Source: Aestuariivivens marinum
GTDB taxonomy: Bacteria; Bacteroidota; Bacteroidia; Flavobacteriales; Flavobacteriaceae
DNA length: 64,000 nt
Reading direction: 5' to 3'
Assembly: GCF_022662175.1 (NCBI RefSeq)
Contig: NZ_JAKMCR010000001.1
Location: 1,116,001 to 1,180,000, forward strand
Part shown: piece after piece, positions 15,893-25,176 of the stretch
Position numbering within the stretch: position 1 is the stretch's first letter
Layout of the letters: each line of letters opens with the position of its first letter
Position numbers and translations under genes: made by a program
Notes under the pieces: model-generated
Databases searched by the model: none
What the model was told of the DNA's origin: nothing
Seen by the model: only the letters and a program-made list of their open reading frames with translations

Positions 15893-18800
15893 ATGTATTT
15901 AATTTTCGATACCGAAACTACTGGATTGCCAAAACGATGGGAAGCGCCCATAACAGATGTAGATAACTGGCCACGATGTGTACAAATAGCCTGGCAGTTG
16001 CACGATGAGATGGGTAATTGTATTGACCATCAGGATTATTTAATTCAACCTGAAGGCTTCAATATTCCTTATGATGCAGAAAAAGTACATGGTATTTCAA
16101 CCGAGTTGGCACAAAAACAGGGTGTGCCTTTGGCTGAGGTCTTGGAGAAGTTTAATGCTATTTTGAGTAGGACGAAGTTTATAGTAGGCCAAAATGTTAA
16201 GTTCGACCTTAATATTATGGGAGCTGAGTTTGTGCGAGGCGATGTGGCCAATCCGTTGCAGGAACTTCCTGTTTTAGATACCTGTACCGAGCATACGGCC
16301 GAACTGTGTAAAATACCTGGAGGTCGAGGCGGCAAGTTTAAATTACCGACACTTACCGAACTACATGAATATTTATTTAATGAACCATTTGCCGAAGCAC
16401 ATAACGCTACTGCCGATGTGGAAGCCACCACGCGTTGCTTTTTGGAGTTGGTACGTTTAAGGGAGTATACTAAGGAAGAACTGGATGTTGAAGCCGATTA
16501 TTTTGAAAAATTTACTGAAGCTAACCCAGAAACCATTCAGCTTATTGGCTTAAAGCACATCAACTTAAAACAGGAAAGTGCTAAAATCCGAGAGCGTTTA
16601 GATAAGCAGGAAGAACCAGCGATTTCAAAAGAGGAAATTAAGCAGAATGTTTCGGATTTGGCCGAGGTCGATTTTGTTCACCTGCATAACCATTCCCAGT
16701 TTTCGGTTTTGCAATCTACCATGAGTGTGGCCGATATCGTTTCGGCGGCGGCCGAACATAACATGCCGGCAGTAGCTCTAACCGATCACGCCAATATGAT
16801 GGGGGCATTTCATTTTGTGAATGCTGTAAATAGGCAGAACAGTAGTATAAAAGCTAGTATAGAAACAGCTGAAACTAATAGCGAACCTTCAGAAAAAAAA
16901 TTAATAAAACCTATTGTTGGGTGCGAATTTTTTGTTTGTGAAAATCATTTGGATAAAACTAGAAAGGATAACGGTTATCAAATCGTGTTGTTGGCAAAAA
17001 ACAAGAATGGCTATCACAATTTGGCGAAACTATCTTCACATGCGTTTGTGGATGGTTTTTATTATGTGCCTCGAGTGGATAAAAAACTGATTCAGCAATA
17101 TAAAGACGATTTAATTGTGCTTACAGGGAATTTGTATGGAGAGGTTCCCAGTAAAGTGTTAAATGTAGGTGAAAGTCAAGCAGAAGAAGCTCTGTTGTGG
17201 TGGAAAGCAGAGTTTGGGGACGATCTCTATGTTGAGCTTATGCGTCACGACCAAGAGGATGAAGATCGGGTTAATCCGACTCTAATTGAATTGGCGAGAA
17301 AGCATGATGTTAAGCTGGTAGCCACCAACAATACTTATTATCAAAAGAAGGATGATGCCAATGCACATGATATTTTACTCTGTGTTAAAGACGGAGAAAA
17401 ACAGGCGACACCTATTGGTCGTGGTCGAGGATACCGCTACGGTCTACCCAATCAAGAGTATTATTTTAAGTCTTCGGAGGAGATGAAGCAACTGTTTCGG
17501 GATATTCCCGAAGCCGTTTTTAATATTCAGGAGATTGTCGATAAGGTAGAAGCCTATCAACTGGCCCGCGATGTATTGCTGCCTGCCTTTGATATTCCCG
17601 ATGAATTTAAGTACGAGGAGGATTTGATGGATGGGGGTAAGCGTGGTGAAAATGCCTACTTAAGACATATAACTTACAAAGGCGCTAAGAAGCGATATGG
17701 TGAAGAACTTTCAGAAGAGGTTAGGGAGCGAATTGATTTCGAGCTTCAAGTTATTAAAAACACAGGGTATCCAGGGTACTTTTTAATTGTAGAAGACTTT
17801 ATTCGTGAAGCACGAAACATGAATGTGTCGGTTGGCCCTGGGCGAGGTTCTGCAGCAGGTTCGGTGGTGGCCTATTGTTTGTGGATTACCAATATAGATC
17901 CCTTAAAGTACGATTTGCTTTTTGAGCGTTTCTTGAATCCGGACCGTATTAGTATGCCCGATATCGATATCGATTTTGATGATGAAGGTAGGGGCAGGGT
18001 CATGGAATACGTAATTAAGAAGTATGGTGCCAATCAGGTAGCGCAGATTATTACCTATGGGACTATGGCAGCTAAGTCCTCCATACGGGATACGGCACGG
18101 GTATTGGATTTGCCTTTGTTTGATGCCGATAGGATTGCCAAGCTTATACCTAACATGTCCAAGCTTAACAAGATTTTTGGGTTGGATGAAAAAGAGTTAA
18201 GTAATAAGTTCCGGGCAGAAGATTTAGAGAAGGTCAATCAGCTTTTAAATATATCGGAGGGGGATGATTTAGAAGCTGAAACGGTCAATACAGCACGAAC
18301 ACTTGAAGGATCGGTTCGTAATACGGGCATTCATGCCTGTGGTGTCATTATTACTCCAGATGATATTACCAAATTCGTTCCTGTTGCAACTGCCAAGGAT
18401 TCTGATTTGTATGTCACCCAGTTTGATAACTCGGTGGTGGAATCGGCTGGACTCTTAAAGATGGATTTCTTGGGGTTAAAGACCTTAACCTTAATAAAGG
18501 ATACTGTAAAGATTGTTAAGGCTAAACATGGCATTCAGCTAGATCCTGAAAGTTTTCCATTGGACGATGAAAAAACCTATGCACTCTTCCAGCGAGGGGA
18601 AACGGTTGGAGTGTTTCAATATGAATCCCCCGGAATGCAAAAACACCTTCGCGATTTAAAGCCCACTGTATTTGAAGACCTTATAGCCATGAATGCACTA
18701 TATCGTCCTGGGCCTATGGAGTACATCCCTAGTTTTGTGCGCAGAAAACATGGCGACGAAGATATTGAGTACGATTTACCAGCAATGGAAGAGTACCTTA

Positions 18801-20281
18801 AGGAAACTTATGGTATTACAGTGTATCAAGAGCAGGTGATGTTATTGTCTCAAAAATTAGCTGATTTTACTAAAGGTGAAGCCGATGTACTACGTAAGGC
18901 TATGGGGAAAAAGCAAATAGCAGTACTCGATAAGATGAAGCCTAAATTTATAGAACAGGCTAGTGCCAATGGGCACGACGCAAAAATTTTGGAGAAAGTT
19001 TGGAAAGACTGGGAAGCTTTTGCAAGTTATGCATTCAATAAATCACATTCTACTTGTTATGCATGGATCGCCTACCAAACGGCTTATTTAAAGGCACACT
19101 ATCCTGCCGAATATATGGCAGCCGTACTTTCCAACAATATGAACGATATTAAACAGGTGACCTTTTTTATGGAGGAGTGTAAGCGTATGAAATTAAATGT
19201 TTTGGGGCCCGATGTTAATGAGTCTTATTATAAGTTTTCGGTAAACCAAGACAATGCGGTGCGTTTTGGAATGGGAGCTATAAAAGGGGTAGGGCACGGT
19301 GCTGTTAAAACCATTGTGGAAAACCGGAAAAAGGAAGGTCATTACAAATCTATTTTTGATTTAGCTAAGCGTATTGATCTACGGGCAGCCAATAAAAAAG
19401 CTTTTGAAAATTTGGCTTTAGCAGGTGGATTTGATTGTTTTAAAAACACCCATCGTGCTCAATATTTTCATGATGATGGCGATGGTATTACTTTTTTGGA
19501 AAAGGCGATAAAGTATGGGGCAAAACACCAGGAGAATGAAAACTCGGCCCAAGTGAGCTTGTTTGGTGATGCCACTGGTGTAGAAATTGCTGAGCCTCAA
19601 GTGCCACCTTGTGAAGAATGGGGGACCATGGAGAAGTTAGGTAAAGAACGTGAAGTGGTTGGAATTTATATTTCTGGGCATCCTTTGGATGATTTTAAAA
19701 CAGAAATGAATACGTTTTGTAATGCCACAGTAGCTTTGTTCAACAATCTTGAACCTTTTGTAAATCGTGAATTGGTTTTTGGAGGGGTCGTTACCGATGT
19801 GCAACATCGTGTGAGTAAACAAGGTAAGGGTTGGGCTTTATTTACCGTTGAAGATTACACCGATAGTTATGAGTTTAGAATTTTTGGAGAAGAGTATTTA
19901 AAATTTAGACACTTTTTAATGAAGAACAATTTTGTGTTTGTAAAAACCTTTGTACGTGAAGGTTGGGTGAACAAGGATACAGGAAAGAAAAGTGATCCCC
20001 GCTTACAGTTCAATAATTTTCAGTTGCTACATGATGTAATGGAGCAATATGCCAAAAAATTGTCCATACAAATAGATATTAATGACTTAAAGGCCGAAAA
20101 CATTACTGCGTTAAATGAATTGCTTAAAATGCATCCTGGGAATCAGGTTTTAAACTTTTTGGTTTACGATAGCAAGGAGAAAATTAAACTTACTATGCCC
20201 AGCAGAAAGCAAAAAGTAAAGGTGTGCCAAGAATTGCTCAATGAACTGGAAGCACAACATGTGCATTTTAAGTTAAATTAA
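15893..20281 (+). CDS. dnaE: DNA polymerase III alpha subunit with fused proofreading exonuclease
   Basis: The replicative polymerase, 1462 aa. Residues 1-190 form a DEDDh 3'-5' exonuclease (IFDTETTG; HNATADVEAT with the catalytic His and Asp), a job done by a separate epsilon subunit in E. coli. A PHP domain follows from about residue 255 (VHLHNHSQFSVLQS). The polymerase core has the catalytic MPDIDIDFDD near residue 690 and GVGPGRGSAAGS-like residues just before it, then (HhH)2, OB-fold and C-terminal domains. N-terminal exonuclease fusion is usual in Flavobacteria. It stands alone, divergent from the cytochrome cluster. Confidence 0.96.
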   Translation: MYLIFDTETTGLPKRWEAPITDVDNWPRCVQIAWQLHDEMGNCIDHQDYLIQPEGFNIPYDAEKVHGISTELAQKQGVPLAEVLEKFNAILSRTKFIVGQNVKFDLNIMGAEFVRGDVANPLQELPVLDTCTEHTAELCKIPGGRGGKFKLPTLTELHEYLFNEPFAEAHNATADVEATTRCFLELVRLREYTKEELDVEADYFEKFTEANPETIQLIGLKHINLKQESAKIRERLDKQEEPAISKEEIKQNVSDLAEVDFVHLHNHSQFSVLQSTMSVADIVSAAAEHNMPAVALTDHANMMGAFHFVNAVNRQNSSIKASIETAETNSEPSEKKLIKPIVGCEFFVCENHLDKTRKDNGYQIVLLAKNKNGYHNLAKLSSHAFVDGFYYVPRVDKKLIQQYKDDLIVLTGNLYGEVPSKVLNVGESQAEEALLWWKAEFGDDLYVELMRHDQEDEDRVNPTLIELARKHDVKLVATNNTYYQKKDDANAHDILLCVKDGEKQATPIGRGRGYRYGLPNQEYYFKSSEEMKQLFRDIPEAVFNIQEIVDKVEAYQLARDVLLPAFDIPDEFKYEEDLMDGGKRGENAYLRHITYKGAKKRYGEELSEEVRERIDFELQVIKNTGYPGYFLIVEDFIREARNMNVSVGPGRGSAAGSVVAYCLWITNIDPLKYDLLFERFLNPDRISMPDIDIDFDDEGRGRVMEYVIKKYGANQVAQIITYGTMAAKSSIRDTARVLDLPLFDADRIAKLIPNMSKLNKIFGLDEKELSNKFRAEDLEKVNQLLNISEGDDLEAETVNTARTLEGSVRNTGIHACGVIITPDDITKFVPVATAKDSDLYVTQFDNSVVESAGLLKMDFLGLKTLTLIKDTVKIVKAKHGIQLDPESFPLDDEKTYALFQRGETVGVFQYESPGMQKHLRDLKPTVFEDLIAMNALYRPGPMEYIPSFVRRKHGDEDIEYDLPAMEEYLKETYGITVYQEQVMLLSQKLADFTKGEADVLRKAMGKKQIAVLDKMKPKFIEQASANGHDAKILEKVWKDWEAFASYAFNKSHSTCYAWIAYQTAYLKAHYPAEYMAAVLSNNMNDIKQVTFFMEECKRMKLNVLGPDVNESYYKFSVNQDNAVRFGMGAIKGVGHGAVKTIVENRKKEGHYKSIFDLAKRIDLRAANKKAFENLALAGGFDCFKNTHRAQYFHDDGDGITFLEKAIKYGAKHQENENSAQVSLFGDATGVEIAEPQVPPCEEWGTMEKLGKEREVVGIYISGHPLDDFKTEMNTFCNATVALFNNLEPFVNRELVFGGVVTDVQHRVSKQGKGWALFTVEDYTDSYEFRIFGEEYLKFRHFLMKNNFVFVKTFVREGWVNKDTGKKSDPRLQFNNFQLLHDVMEQYAKKLSIQIDINDLKAENITALNELLKMHPGNQVLNFLVYDSKEKIKLTMPSRKQKVKVCQELLNELEAQHVHFKLN

Positions 20282-20685
20282 AATTTGGTATTTAGTTCAA
20301 ATGCCTAATAATAAATATGTGTTTGAAAGAATTGTGGTGTTTTATACAGAAGTTTTAGAATACTGATTTTTGTATTTTAAATGTTTTTATTGCGTATTAA
20401 GTAATTACTTTACAAAGGATAGTAGCAACATCCTTTTTGTGAAACAAAGGAGAGGTCAAGTTTTATTACTTTGAGAGTGTAAGTTGTAATTAGGAAAGTT
20501 GGGACCCTTTAGTAGAGATCGCTTCATATATAGATATAATGGATAGCTTAGTTTATGCGCCCCAAGAAAATAAAATAATACAATTTAGCTATAAGTAAAA
20601 CAAATTGTTTCTTTGTAAGCTTTAGTGTTTTTTTTGACTAATTTTGTGACATTGTAAAAATAAATAAGAATAAAAAATAAATATT
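20282..20685 (+). other. Intergenic region between dnaE and trxA
   Basis: About 400 bp without a convincing gene. It contains a weak inverted repeat (ACAAAGGAT / ATCCTTTTTGT at about 20412-20440) that may end dnaE transcription. TAATTTTG at about 20639-20646, 40 bp before trxA, matches the -7 consensus. Confidence 0.4.
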
Positions 20686-21003
20686 ATGGCATTAGAAATA
20701 ACAGATGCAACGTTTGAAGAAACGGTTTTGAAGAGTGATAAACCGGTTTTGGTAGATTTTTGGGCTGCTTGGTGTGGGCCTTGTAGAATGGTAGGACCAA
20801 TTATTGAGCAAATAAGTGACGAATACGATGGTAAAGCTGTTGTTGGTAAGGTAGATGTAGATGCCAATCAAGAATTTGCCGCTAAGTATGGTGTTAGAAA
20901 TATTCCAACGGTTTTAGTGTTCCAAAATGGTGAAGTGGTAGGACGTCAAGTTGGTGTTGCGCCTAAGAATGCCTATACAGATGCAATAGATTCTCTATTG
21001 TAA
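20686..21003 (+). CDS. trxA: Thioredoxin
   Basis: Cytosolic protein-disulfide reductase, 105 aa. Active site WCGPC at residues 29-33 within VDFWAAWCGPCRMVGP; the cis-proline loop is RNIPTVLVF. Length and motifs are those of a canonical thioredoxin. A terminator directly follows. Confidence 0.96.
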   Translation: MALEITDATFEETVLKSDKPVLVDFWAAWCGPCRMVGPIIEQISDEYDGKAVVGKVDVDANQEFAAKYGVRNIPTVLVFQNGEVVGRQVGVAPKNAYTDAIDSLL

Positions 21004-21024
21004 ATTATAAAGAAAAAGAAAATT

Positions 21025-21058
21025 GAAAAGGTTTGTCGTAATGGCAAACCTTTTTTTA
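21025..21058 (+). terminator. Terminator of trxA
   Basis: AAAAGGTTTG pairs with CAAACCTTTT around a 9-nt loop and runs into seven T residues, 22 bp after the trxA stop. Confidence 0.9.
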
Positions 21059-21087
21059 TTTTAGTTGATAATAAAAATTATATAAGC

Positions 21088-21630
21088 ATGAGTAAAAAAT
21101 CGAAAGTACAGGATATTATAGATAGTAAATTGATTGAGGACCGTAAAGTGTTTTTGTGGGGACAGGTTGATGATGATTCTGCCAAGCACGTTATAGATAG
21201 GTTAATGTATTTGGATGCCATTGAAACTAAAGATATTCAATTGTACATTAATAGTCCGGGAGGCTATGTAACCTCTGGATTTGCGATTTACGATTGTATA
21301 AGGTCATTAAAAAGCGATGTTTCTACCATTTGTACTGGGTTGGCCGCATCAATGGGTTCTATTTTGTTATCGGTTGGCACTAAAGGCAAGCGGTTTATTC
21401 AGCCCCATGCTCGAGTAATGATCCACCAGCCTAGCGGAGGTGCACGAGGACAGGCTAGCGATATAGAGATAACGGCGCAGGAAATTTTGAAGACCAAAGA
21501 ATTAAGTGCAAAAATCTTAGCCGAAAACTGTGGGCAGGATTTTGATAAAGTAATGAAGGACTTTAACCGTGATCATTGGATGGGAGCCGAAGAATCGGTT
21601 GCCTATGGTATTGTTGATGGCGTTGTCTAA
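21088..21630 (+). CDS. clpP: ClpP-family serine protease (short paralogue)
   Basis: A 180-aa Clp protease proteolytic subunit with a complete Ser-His-Asp triad: Ser88 in GLAASMGS, His113 in VMIHQPSGG and Asp162 in NRDHWM. It is shorter at the N-terminus than housekeeping ClpP. Its context (trxA, DUF58) is not the usual tig-clpP-clpX, so it is probably a second ClpP. It would degrade unfolded proteins with a Clp ATPase encoded elsewhere. Confidence 0.88.
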   Translation: MSKKSKVQDIIDSKLIEDRKVFLWGQVDDDSAKHVIDRLMYLDAIETKDIQLYINSPGGYVTSGFAIYDCIRSLKSDVSTICTGLAASMGSILLSVGTKGKRFIQPHARVMIHQPSGGARGQASDIEITAQEILKTKELSAKILAENCGQDFDKVMKDFNRDHWMGAEESVAYGIVDGVV

Positions 21631-21648
21631 TAATTTTAATAGTAATTG

Positions 21649-22578
21649 GTGAATCTTCAAAACGAACTCAATAAAGCTGAAGGATTTAAAAACCTAGAAT
21701 TACTTGCAAAGCAAGTGGTAGAGGGGTTTATTGCTGGGATGCATAAAAGTCCGTTTCATGGCTTTTCTGCAGAATTTGCCGAGCATAAAATTTATAATCG
21801 CGGCGAGAGTACCCGCCATATCGATTGGAAATTATTTGCCAAAACCGATAAGTTGTATACCAAACGATATGATGATGAAACGAATTTACGTTGCCATATT
21901 ATTTTGGATAATAGTAGCTCCATGCACTACCCTAAAATAAATTCGTTTTCCATTGGGCATTTAAACAAAATAGGTTTTTCGGTGTTGGCTGCGGCTTCGT
22001 TAATGCAAATTTTAAAGAAACAACGCGATGCGGTGGGCCTAAGTATTTATAGTGATAATTACGATTACTATGCTCCGGAAAAAGGCAGCGAGCGCCACCA
22101 CCAAATGTTATTGAATCATTTAAGTCAGGCTGTTATAGCTAAACCATTAAACAAAAAAACCGAAACCTATAAGTATTTGCATGAGGTCGCTGAGAAAATC
22201 CATAGGCGTTCCATGATTTTTTTGTTTACCGATATGTTTCAAACTATCGAAGATGATACTAAATTATTTGAAGCACTTAGGCATTTAAAATATAATAAAC
22301 ATGAAGTGATTTTGTTTCATGTGTATGACAAAGCGAAGGAATTACAGTTTGATTTTGATAATAACCCCAAGCGTTTTATTGATTTAGAAACGGGGGAATA
22401 TATTAATCTGTATGCTGATGCCATTAAGGAAAGTTACAGTCAATCGGTAGCAGCGTATTTTGAAGCTTTACGTTTAAAATGCGCACAGTATAAAATAAAA
22501 TATGTGGAAGCAGATATTAATAAGGATTTTAATACTATCCTTACAACCTACTTGATAGAACGCCAAAAATTTTCTTGA
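21649..22578 (+). CDS. DUF58 domain-containing protein
   Basis: A 309-aa protein with the DUF58 core (GMHKSPFHGFSAEFAEHKIYNRGESTRHIDWKLFAKTDKLYTKRYDDETN) and a degenerate von Willebrand A-like fold (ILDNSSSMHY, a MIDAS-like DxSxS). Such proteins are typically encoded with MoxR ATPases; none is adjacent here. The GTG at 21649 is preferred; a TTG directly precedes it. It lies 18 bp after clpP and is probably co-transcribed. Confidence 0.82.
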   Translation: MNLQNELNKAEGFKNLELLAKQVVEGFIAGMHKSPFHGFSAEFAEHKIYNRGESTRHIDWKLFAKTDKLYTKRYDDETNLRCHIILDNSSSMHYPKINSFSIGHLNKIGFSVLAAASLMQILKKQRDAVGLSIYSDNYDYYAPEKGSERHHQMLLNHLSQAVIAKPLNKKTETYKYLHEVAEKIHRRSMIFLFTDMFQTIEDDTKLFEALRHLKYNKHEVILFHVYDKAKELQFDFDNNPKRFIDLETGEYINLYADAIKESYSQSVAAYFEALRLKCAQYKIKYVEADINKDFNTILTTYLIERQKFS

Positions 22579-22610
22579 TTAAATTAATGGGTAAAAAATT
22601 TAAAAAAAGA

Positions 22611-22641
22611 TTTGACTTATAAAAAAAGGCGTGTATATTTG
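22611..22641 (+). promoter_or_regulatory. tRNA-Asp promoter
   Basis: TTTGAC (22611) and TATATTTG (22634-22641) are separated by 19 bp, a full match to the Bacteroidota -33/-7 consensus. The tRNA begins 19 bp downstream. Confidence 0.8.
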
Positions 22642-22659
22642 CATCCGCAATAATGCAAC

Positions 22660-22733
22660 GGTCTGGTAGTTCAGTTGGTTAGAATATCTGCCTGTCACGC
22701 AGGGGGTCGCGGGTTCGAGTCCCGTCCAGACCG
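22660..22733 (+). tRNA. tRNA-Asp (GTC)
   Basis: A 74-nt cloverleaf with acceptor stem GGTCTGG / CCAGACC, anticodon GTC in CTGTCAC, T-loop GGTTCGAGTCC and discriminator G; CCA is not encoded. Its 3' part is the integration site of the island. The last 19 nt of the gene plus 7 nt of flank are the left direct repeat, so the gene is intact after integration. Confidence 0.97.
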
Positions 22734-22740
22734 CAAGATT
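22715..22740 (+). repeat. attL, left 26-bp direct repeat
   Basis: Begins TCGAGTCCCGTCCAGACC inside the tRNA T-arm and ends CAAGATT just past the gene. Identical to 50282-50307. Flanking bases differ immediately on both sides (TTAAAAG here, GCAAGGA at the right copy). Confidence 0.95.
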
Positions 22741-22749
22741 TTAAAAGAG

Positions 22750-22774
22750 GCTCTAAAAATTTAGAGCTTTTTTT
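22750..22774 (+). terminator. Island-supplied terminator of tRNA-Asp
   Basis: GCTCTAAA pairs perfectly with TTTAGAGC around a 2-nt loop and is followed by seven T. It is island DNA that replaces the original tRNA terminator, now displaced to 50316-50342. Confidence 0.88.
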
Positions 22775-22775
22775 G

Positions 22776-22881
22776 TTTGAAGATGTTGTGTTGTTCCCAG
22801 TAAAATGGGACGGTTTAAGTAGTTAAACCAATGGAAAGCTTTCCTTTTTTCTTAATTGAAAATTGGGATGCTTTTTTGTTT
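22776..22881 (+). repeat. Hairpin-rich tRNA-flank module, copy 1
   Basis: It contains GTTGTGTTGTT, then hairpin 1 (TCCCA / TGGGA), hairpin 2 GGTTTAAGTAGTTAAACC (22812-22829), the palindrome GGAAAGCTTTCC (22833-22844) plus a T-run, and AAAATTGGGATGC. Copies 2 and 3 (50356-50464; 53803-53965) share hairpin 2, the palindrome and the tail, but hairpin 1 has a different sequence that still pairs. Copy 4 at 60327-60460 is decayed. Confidence 0.75.
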
Positions 22882-22901
22882 TTAGTCAGCATTTAGTCAG
22901 C
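22882..22901 (+). repeat. Left integrase arm-type site pair
   Basis: Two direct copies of TTAGTCAGC with an 11-bp period. The identical 20-bp sequence occurs at 50128-50147, inside the right end. The distance to the core repeat is about 140 bp on each side, which suits arm-type binding sites for the tyrosine integrase. Confidence 0.75.
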
Positions 22902-23026
22902 AATTTTTAAAATTAGTGTGATGTCAAAAATTTTCTTCACGCTTGCCAAGAAAATCTTTGTTTAGGTATATATAAAGTTTTTTGTTTATTTCTACAAGCC
23001 TTTATACTCCAAGAGGGGAACAGAAT

Positions 23027-23060
23027 AAAACCTTAACTTCAATTAGTTAAGGTTTTTTTA
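23027..23060. terminator. Terminator at the end of the defence gene run
   Basis: AAACCTTAACT pairs with AGTTAAGGTTT around a 6-nt loop, with seven T on the plus strand and four on the minus strand. It lies 57 bp past the stop of the kinase gene and probably ends that transcription unit and blocks read-through from the tRNA side. Confidence 0.75.
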
Positions 23061-23116
23061 TTTAATTCGATTTTATATTATCCAGCGGTTTATCCATTAT
23101 GATAATGCCCTAATTT

Positions 23117-24157
23117 TTAATCAAAGAAATTACGATAGAGGTTATTTCTTAAATTGCCTTTTTTTATTATACCATAATTGTCACTTTCAAAATCAAAATT
23201 TCTACTTTGAGCATTATAGCTTTTCACAAAGTCATTGAACTCATTTTGCACATTTTTTTCTTTAGCAATTTCTGTCATAATTTTTATAATACTATTACGA
23301 TTAAATGAATTGTTAAAATTAAACGAGAAAAAGTTGTTCAGGTAAGTTTTGTCTAATATATCATGAATATTCTTTTTAGAAAGTTGATTATTATTTATTA
23401 ACTCAATTAGATTTATCATCAAATTATAGGATCTTCGGATGTCGCTAATAGTATGATAAGAATTAAGTAATTCTATTAAATGTTTTTTATATGGCCAATT
23501 TAATAAAAGATTGTTGGCGAGTCTTTTAAATAATCTAACGTCACTTTCGATTTTCTCTTTTTCGCTCTTATATTTTAATTTTTTTTTAAAACTTGCGTTG
23601 TCAAAGTCAATAAGAATTGCATTAAACGCGAATTGAGAACTAAAATTTACAGGGTAAATTAAAACATTTCCCTCATGTAAGTCCCCATGACCATACCCAT
23701 TTGAATGACAGAGTTCGAGAATATTGAGTAAAGAATCAAGATATGAGGTAGCTATATCTTCTGAAATAAGTATATTATTTTCATTTTTTTGTTGGTTACA
23801 AAACTCAAAAAAATCCTTTAGAGATTTGCCAGGCATTAATCTCGAAATAACAACCTTATAGGTTCTAAATATATACCTCAGATTTTCGATGGTAAAAATT
23901 GGGGCAATTTGTGGGTTAATTATTTTGGATTGAATTTCCCAAGAGCGATTGGATCCAATAGGAGTATTTGAGGATAAGAAAAATTTAATTGCAACATCAA
24001 TGCTTCTATCAATATCTTTAGCTTTGTAGACTACTCCATAAGCTCCTTCTCCTATTGGATCTCCAGAGAAACTATACTTATTCTTATATTTCTTTTTAAA
24101 AAATTTTATTCTTCGCTCAACCTTCGTCATATAATATTTTCTGATAATATTCCTCAT
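23117..24157 (-). CDS. Ser/Thr protein kinase-like protein
   Basis: About 346 aa. The eukaryote-like kinase domain (residues about 20-220) is complete: Gly loop GEGAYGVVYKA, ATP-binding Lys in DVAIKFF, catalytic loop HGDLHEGNV and the metal-binding Asp in LIDFDNA (DFD instead of DFG). The C-terminal 130 residues are helical and Asn/Lys-rich with no recognised domain; no membrane segment. The ATG at 24157 is chosen; an upstream TTG at 24172 and a downstream ATG at 24130 are alternatives. Last gene of the hsd-mcr run, 35-50 bp after the RES gene. It may be a defence effector or a regulator of it; this is inference from context. Confidence 0.8.
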   Translation of the reverse strand: MRNIIRKYYMTKVERRIKFFKKKYKNKYSFSGDPIGEGAYGVVYKAKDIDRSIDVAIKFFLSSNTPIGSNRSWEIQSKIINPQIAPIFTIENLRYIFRTYKVVISRLMPGKSLKDFFEFCNQQKNENNILISEDIATSYLDSLLNILELCHSNGYGHGDLHEGNVLIYPVNFSSQFAFNAILIDFDNASFKKKLKYKSEKEKIESDVRLFKRLANNLLLNWPYKKHLIELLNSYHTISDIRRSYNLMINLIELINNNQLSKKNIHDILDKTYLNNFFSFNFNNSFNRNSIIKIMTEIAKEKNVQNEFNDFVKSYNAQSRNFDFESDNYGIIKKGNLRNNLYRNFFD

Positions 24158-24207
24158 TTTTTGGTAAATCAATCAGTAATTTTATTGTTTGCCAATTATC
24201 AATATTA

Positions 24208-25119
24208 CTATTTGCTATTTGTTAACTCATCAATAGAATTAACACCTAACTTAGCCAAACAGGCATCTTGATGATTTGGAATATTTATCATATCAAATTC
24301 ACTTTGTTTACCATCTAATTGAATAATAGCGTCATTGCCTATTACAGTATGATCTCTTAATTTATATATCGAGCATTCACCAGCTACATATAAACCCAGT
24401 TTTTCAGTTGCACTTGGGGTTAAAGCTACATTAAATCCTTTTCCACTTGTTCTAACACTTGGATATAACACACCATCAAGACCATTTTTCACACAATTTT
24501 CAGTGAAAATTGCTGAAATCATATAGTCATAATCATTTTGAATATTCTCTTTTGAAAATTCATCTGCTAAAAAATTTTGAAATTTTAACGATTTTTCAAT
24601 TAAATGATTTGGGTATTTTTTTAAAAAGTCTTTAAAATGATCTACCAATTCTCTTGTGAAATTACTTTCCTTGTAATAGGCATTCTTATGTGCAATCGCC
24701 ATTAAATTAATGTCTTCGTGAACGATCCATCTACCAAAAGAAATTTTTTGGTATCCGCTCATTGTTTTATCACGTAACATTGGGATTGTTTCAGTGACTC
24801 CTATTATACGCATGTTATCAAGTTCTCCTTCTTCTAATTTATCAGGAAGAGTAGTCGCATAGAACATTGTTTGATAGGGAGTACTGGCTCTTTGGAATGT
24901 TGAGTTATATTTTTGAGGTTTATATGAAAAATCTGCTTTTTTATTGAAGCGTTCACTACCATTGTTTGGCCTGGCTCTCATTAAAGCTTTCCCTTTATGA
25001 TAGGTGACAATAATTGATCCAATATGACCTACTTCATTGAATAAATCTTTAATCTCTTTTGTTGGATAAGTAGATAAATCTAATGATTTTAATTCTGAAA
25101 TAATTTTGTCAATTTCCAA
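24208..25119 (-). CDS. RES-domain protein (putative NAD+-consuming toxin)
   Basis: A 303-aa protein. The RES-type hallmarks are visible in order: an Arg in LMRARPNN, then FQRASTPYQTMFYAT, a Glu in GVTETI, and DGVLYPSVRTSGKGFNVAL near residue 220. Characterised RES toxins are ADP-ribosyltransferase-fold enzymes that degrade NAD+ and are paired with Xre antitoxins. No Xre partner lies beside this one; it sits instead between the TIR and kinase genes. The only usable start is a TTG at 25119, as an in-frame stop directly precedes it. It has an extra N-terminal helical region of about 45 residues. Confidence 0.72.
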   Translation of the reverse strand: MEIDKIISELKSLDLSTYPTKEIKDLFNEVGHIGSIIVTYHKGKALMRARPNNGSERFNKKADFSYKPQKYNSTFQRASTPYQTMFYATTLPDKLEEGELDNMRIIGVTETIPMLRDKTMSGYQKISFGRWIVHEDINLMAIAHKNAYYKESNFTRELVDHFKDFLKKYPNHLIEKSLKFQNFLADEFSKENIQNDYDYMISAIFTENCVKNGLDGVLYPSVRTSGKGFNVALTPSATEKLGLYVAGECSIYKLRDHTVIGNDAIIQLDGKQSEFDMINIPNHQDACLAKLGVNSIDELTNSK

Positions 25120-25176
25120 TTATAAATTTGAATTAAGGTTTATTCTTTTCAATTATTGAAATGAATTTTTTAAGGA

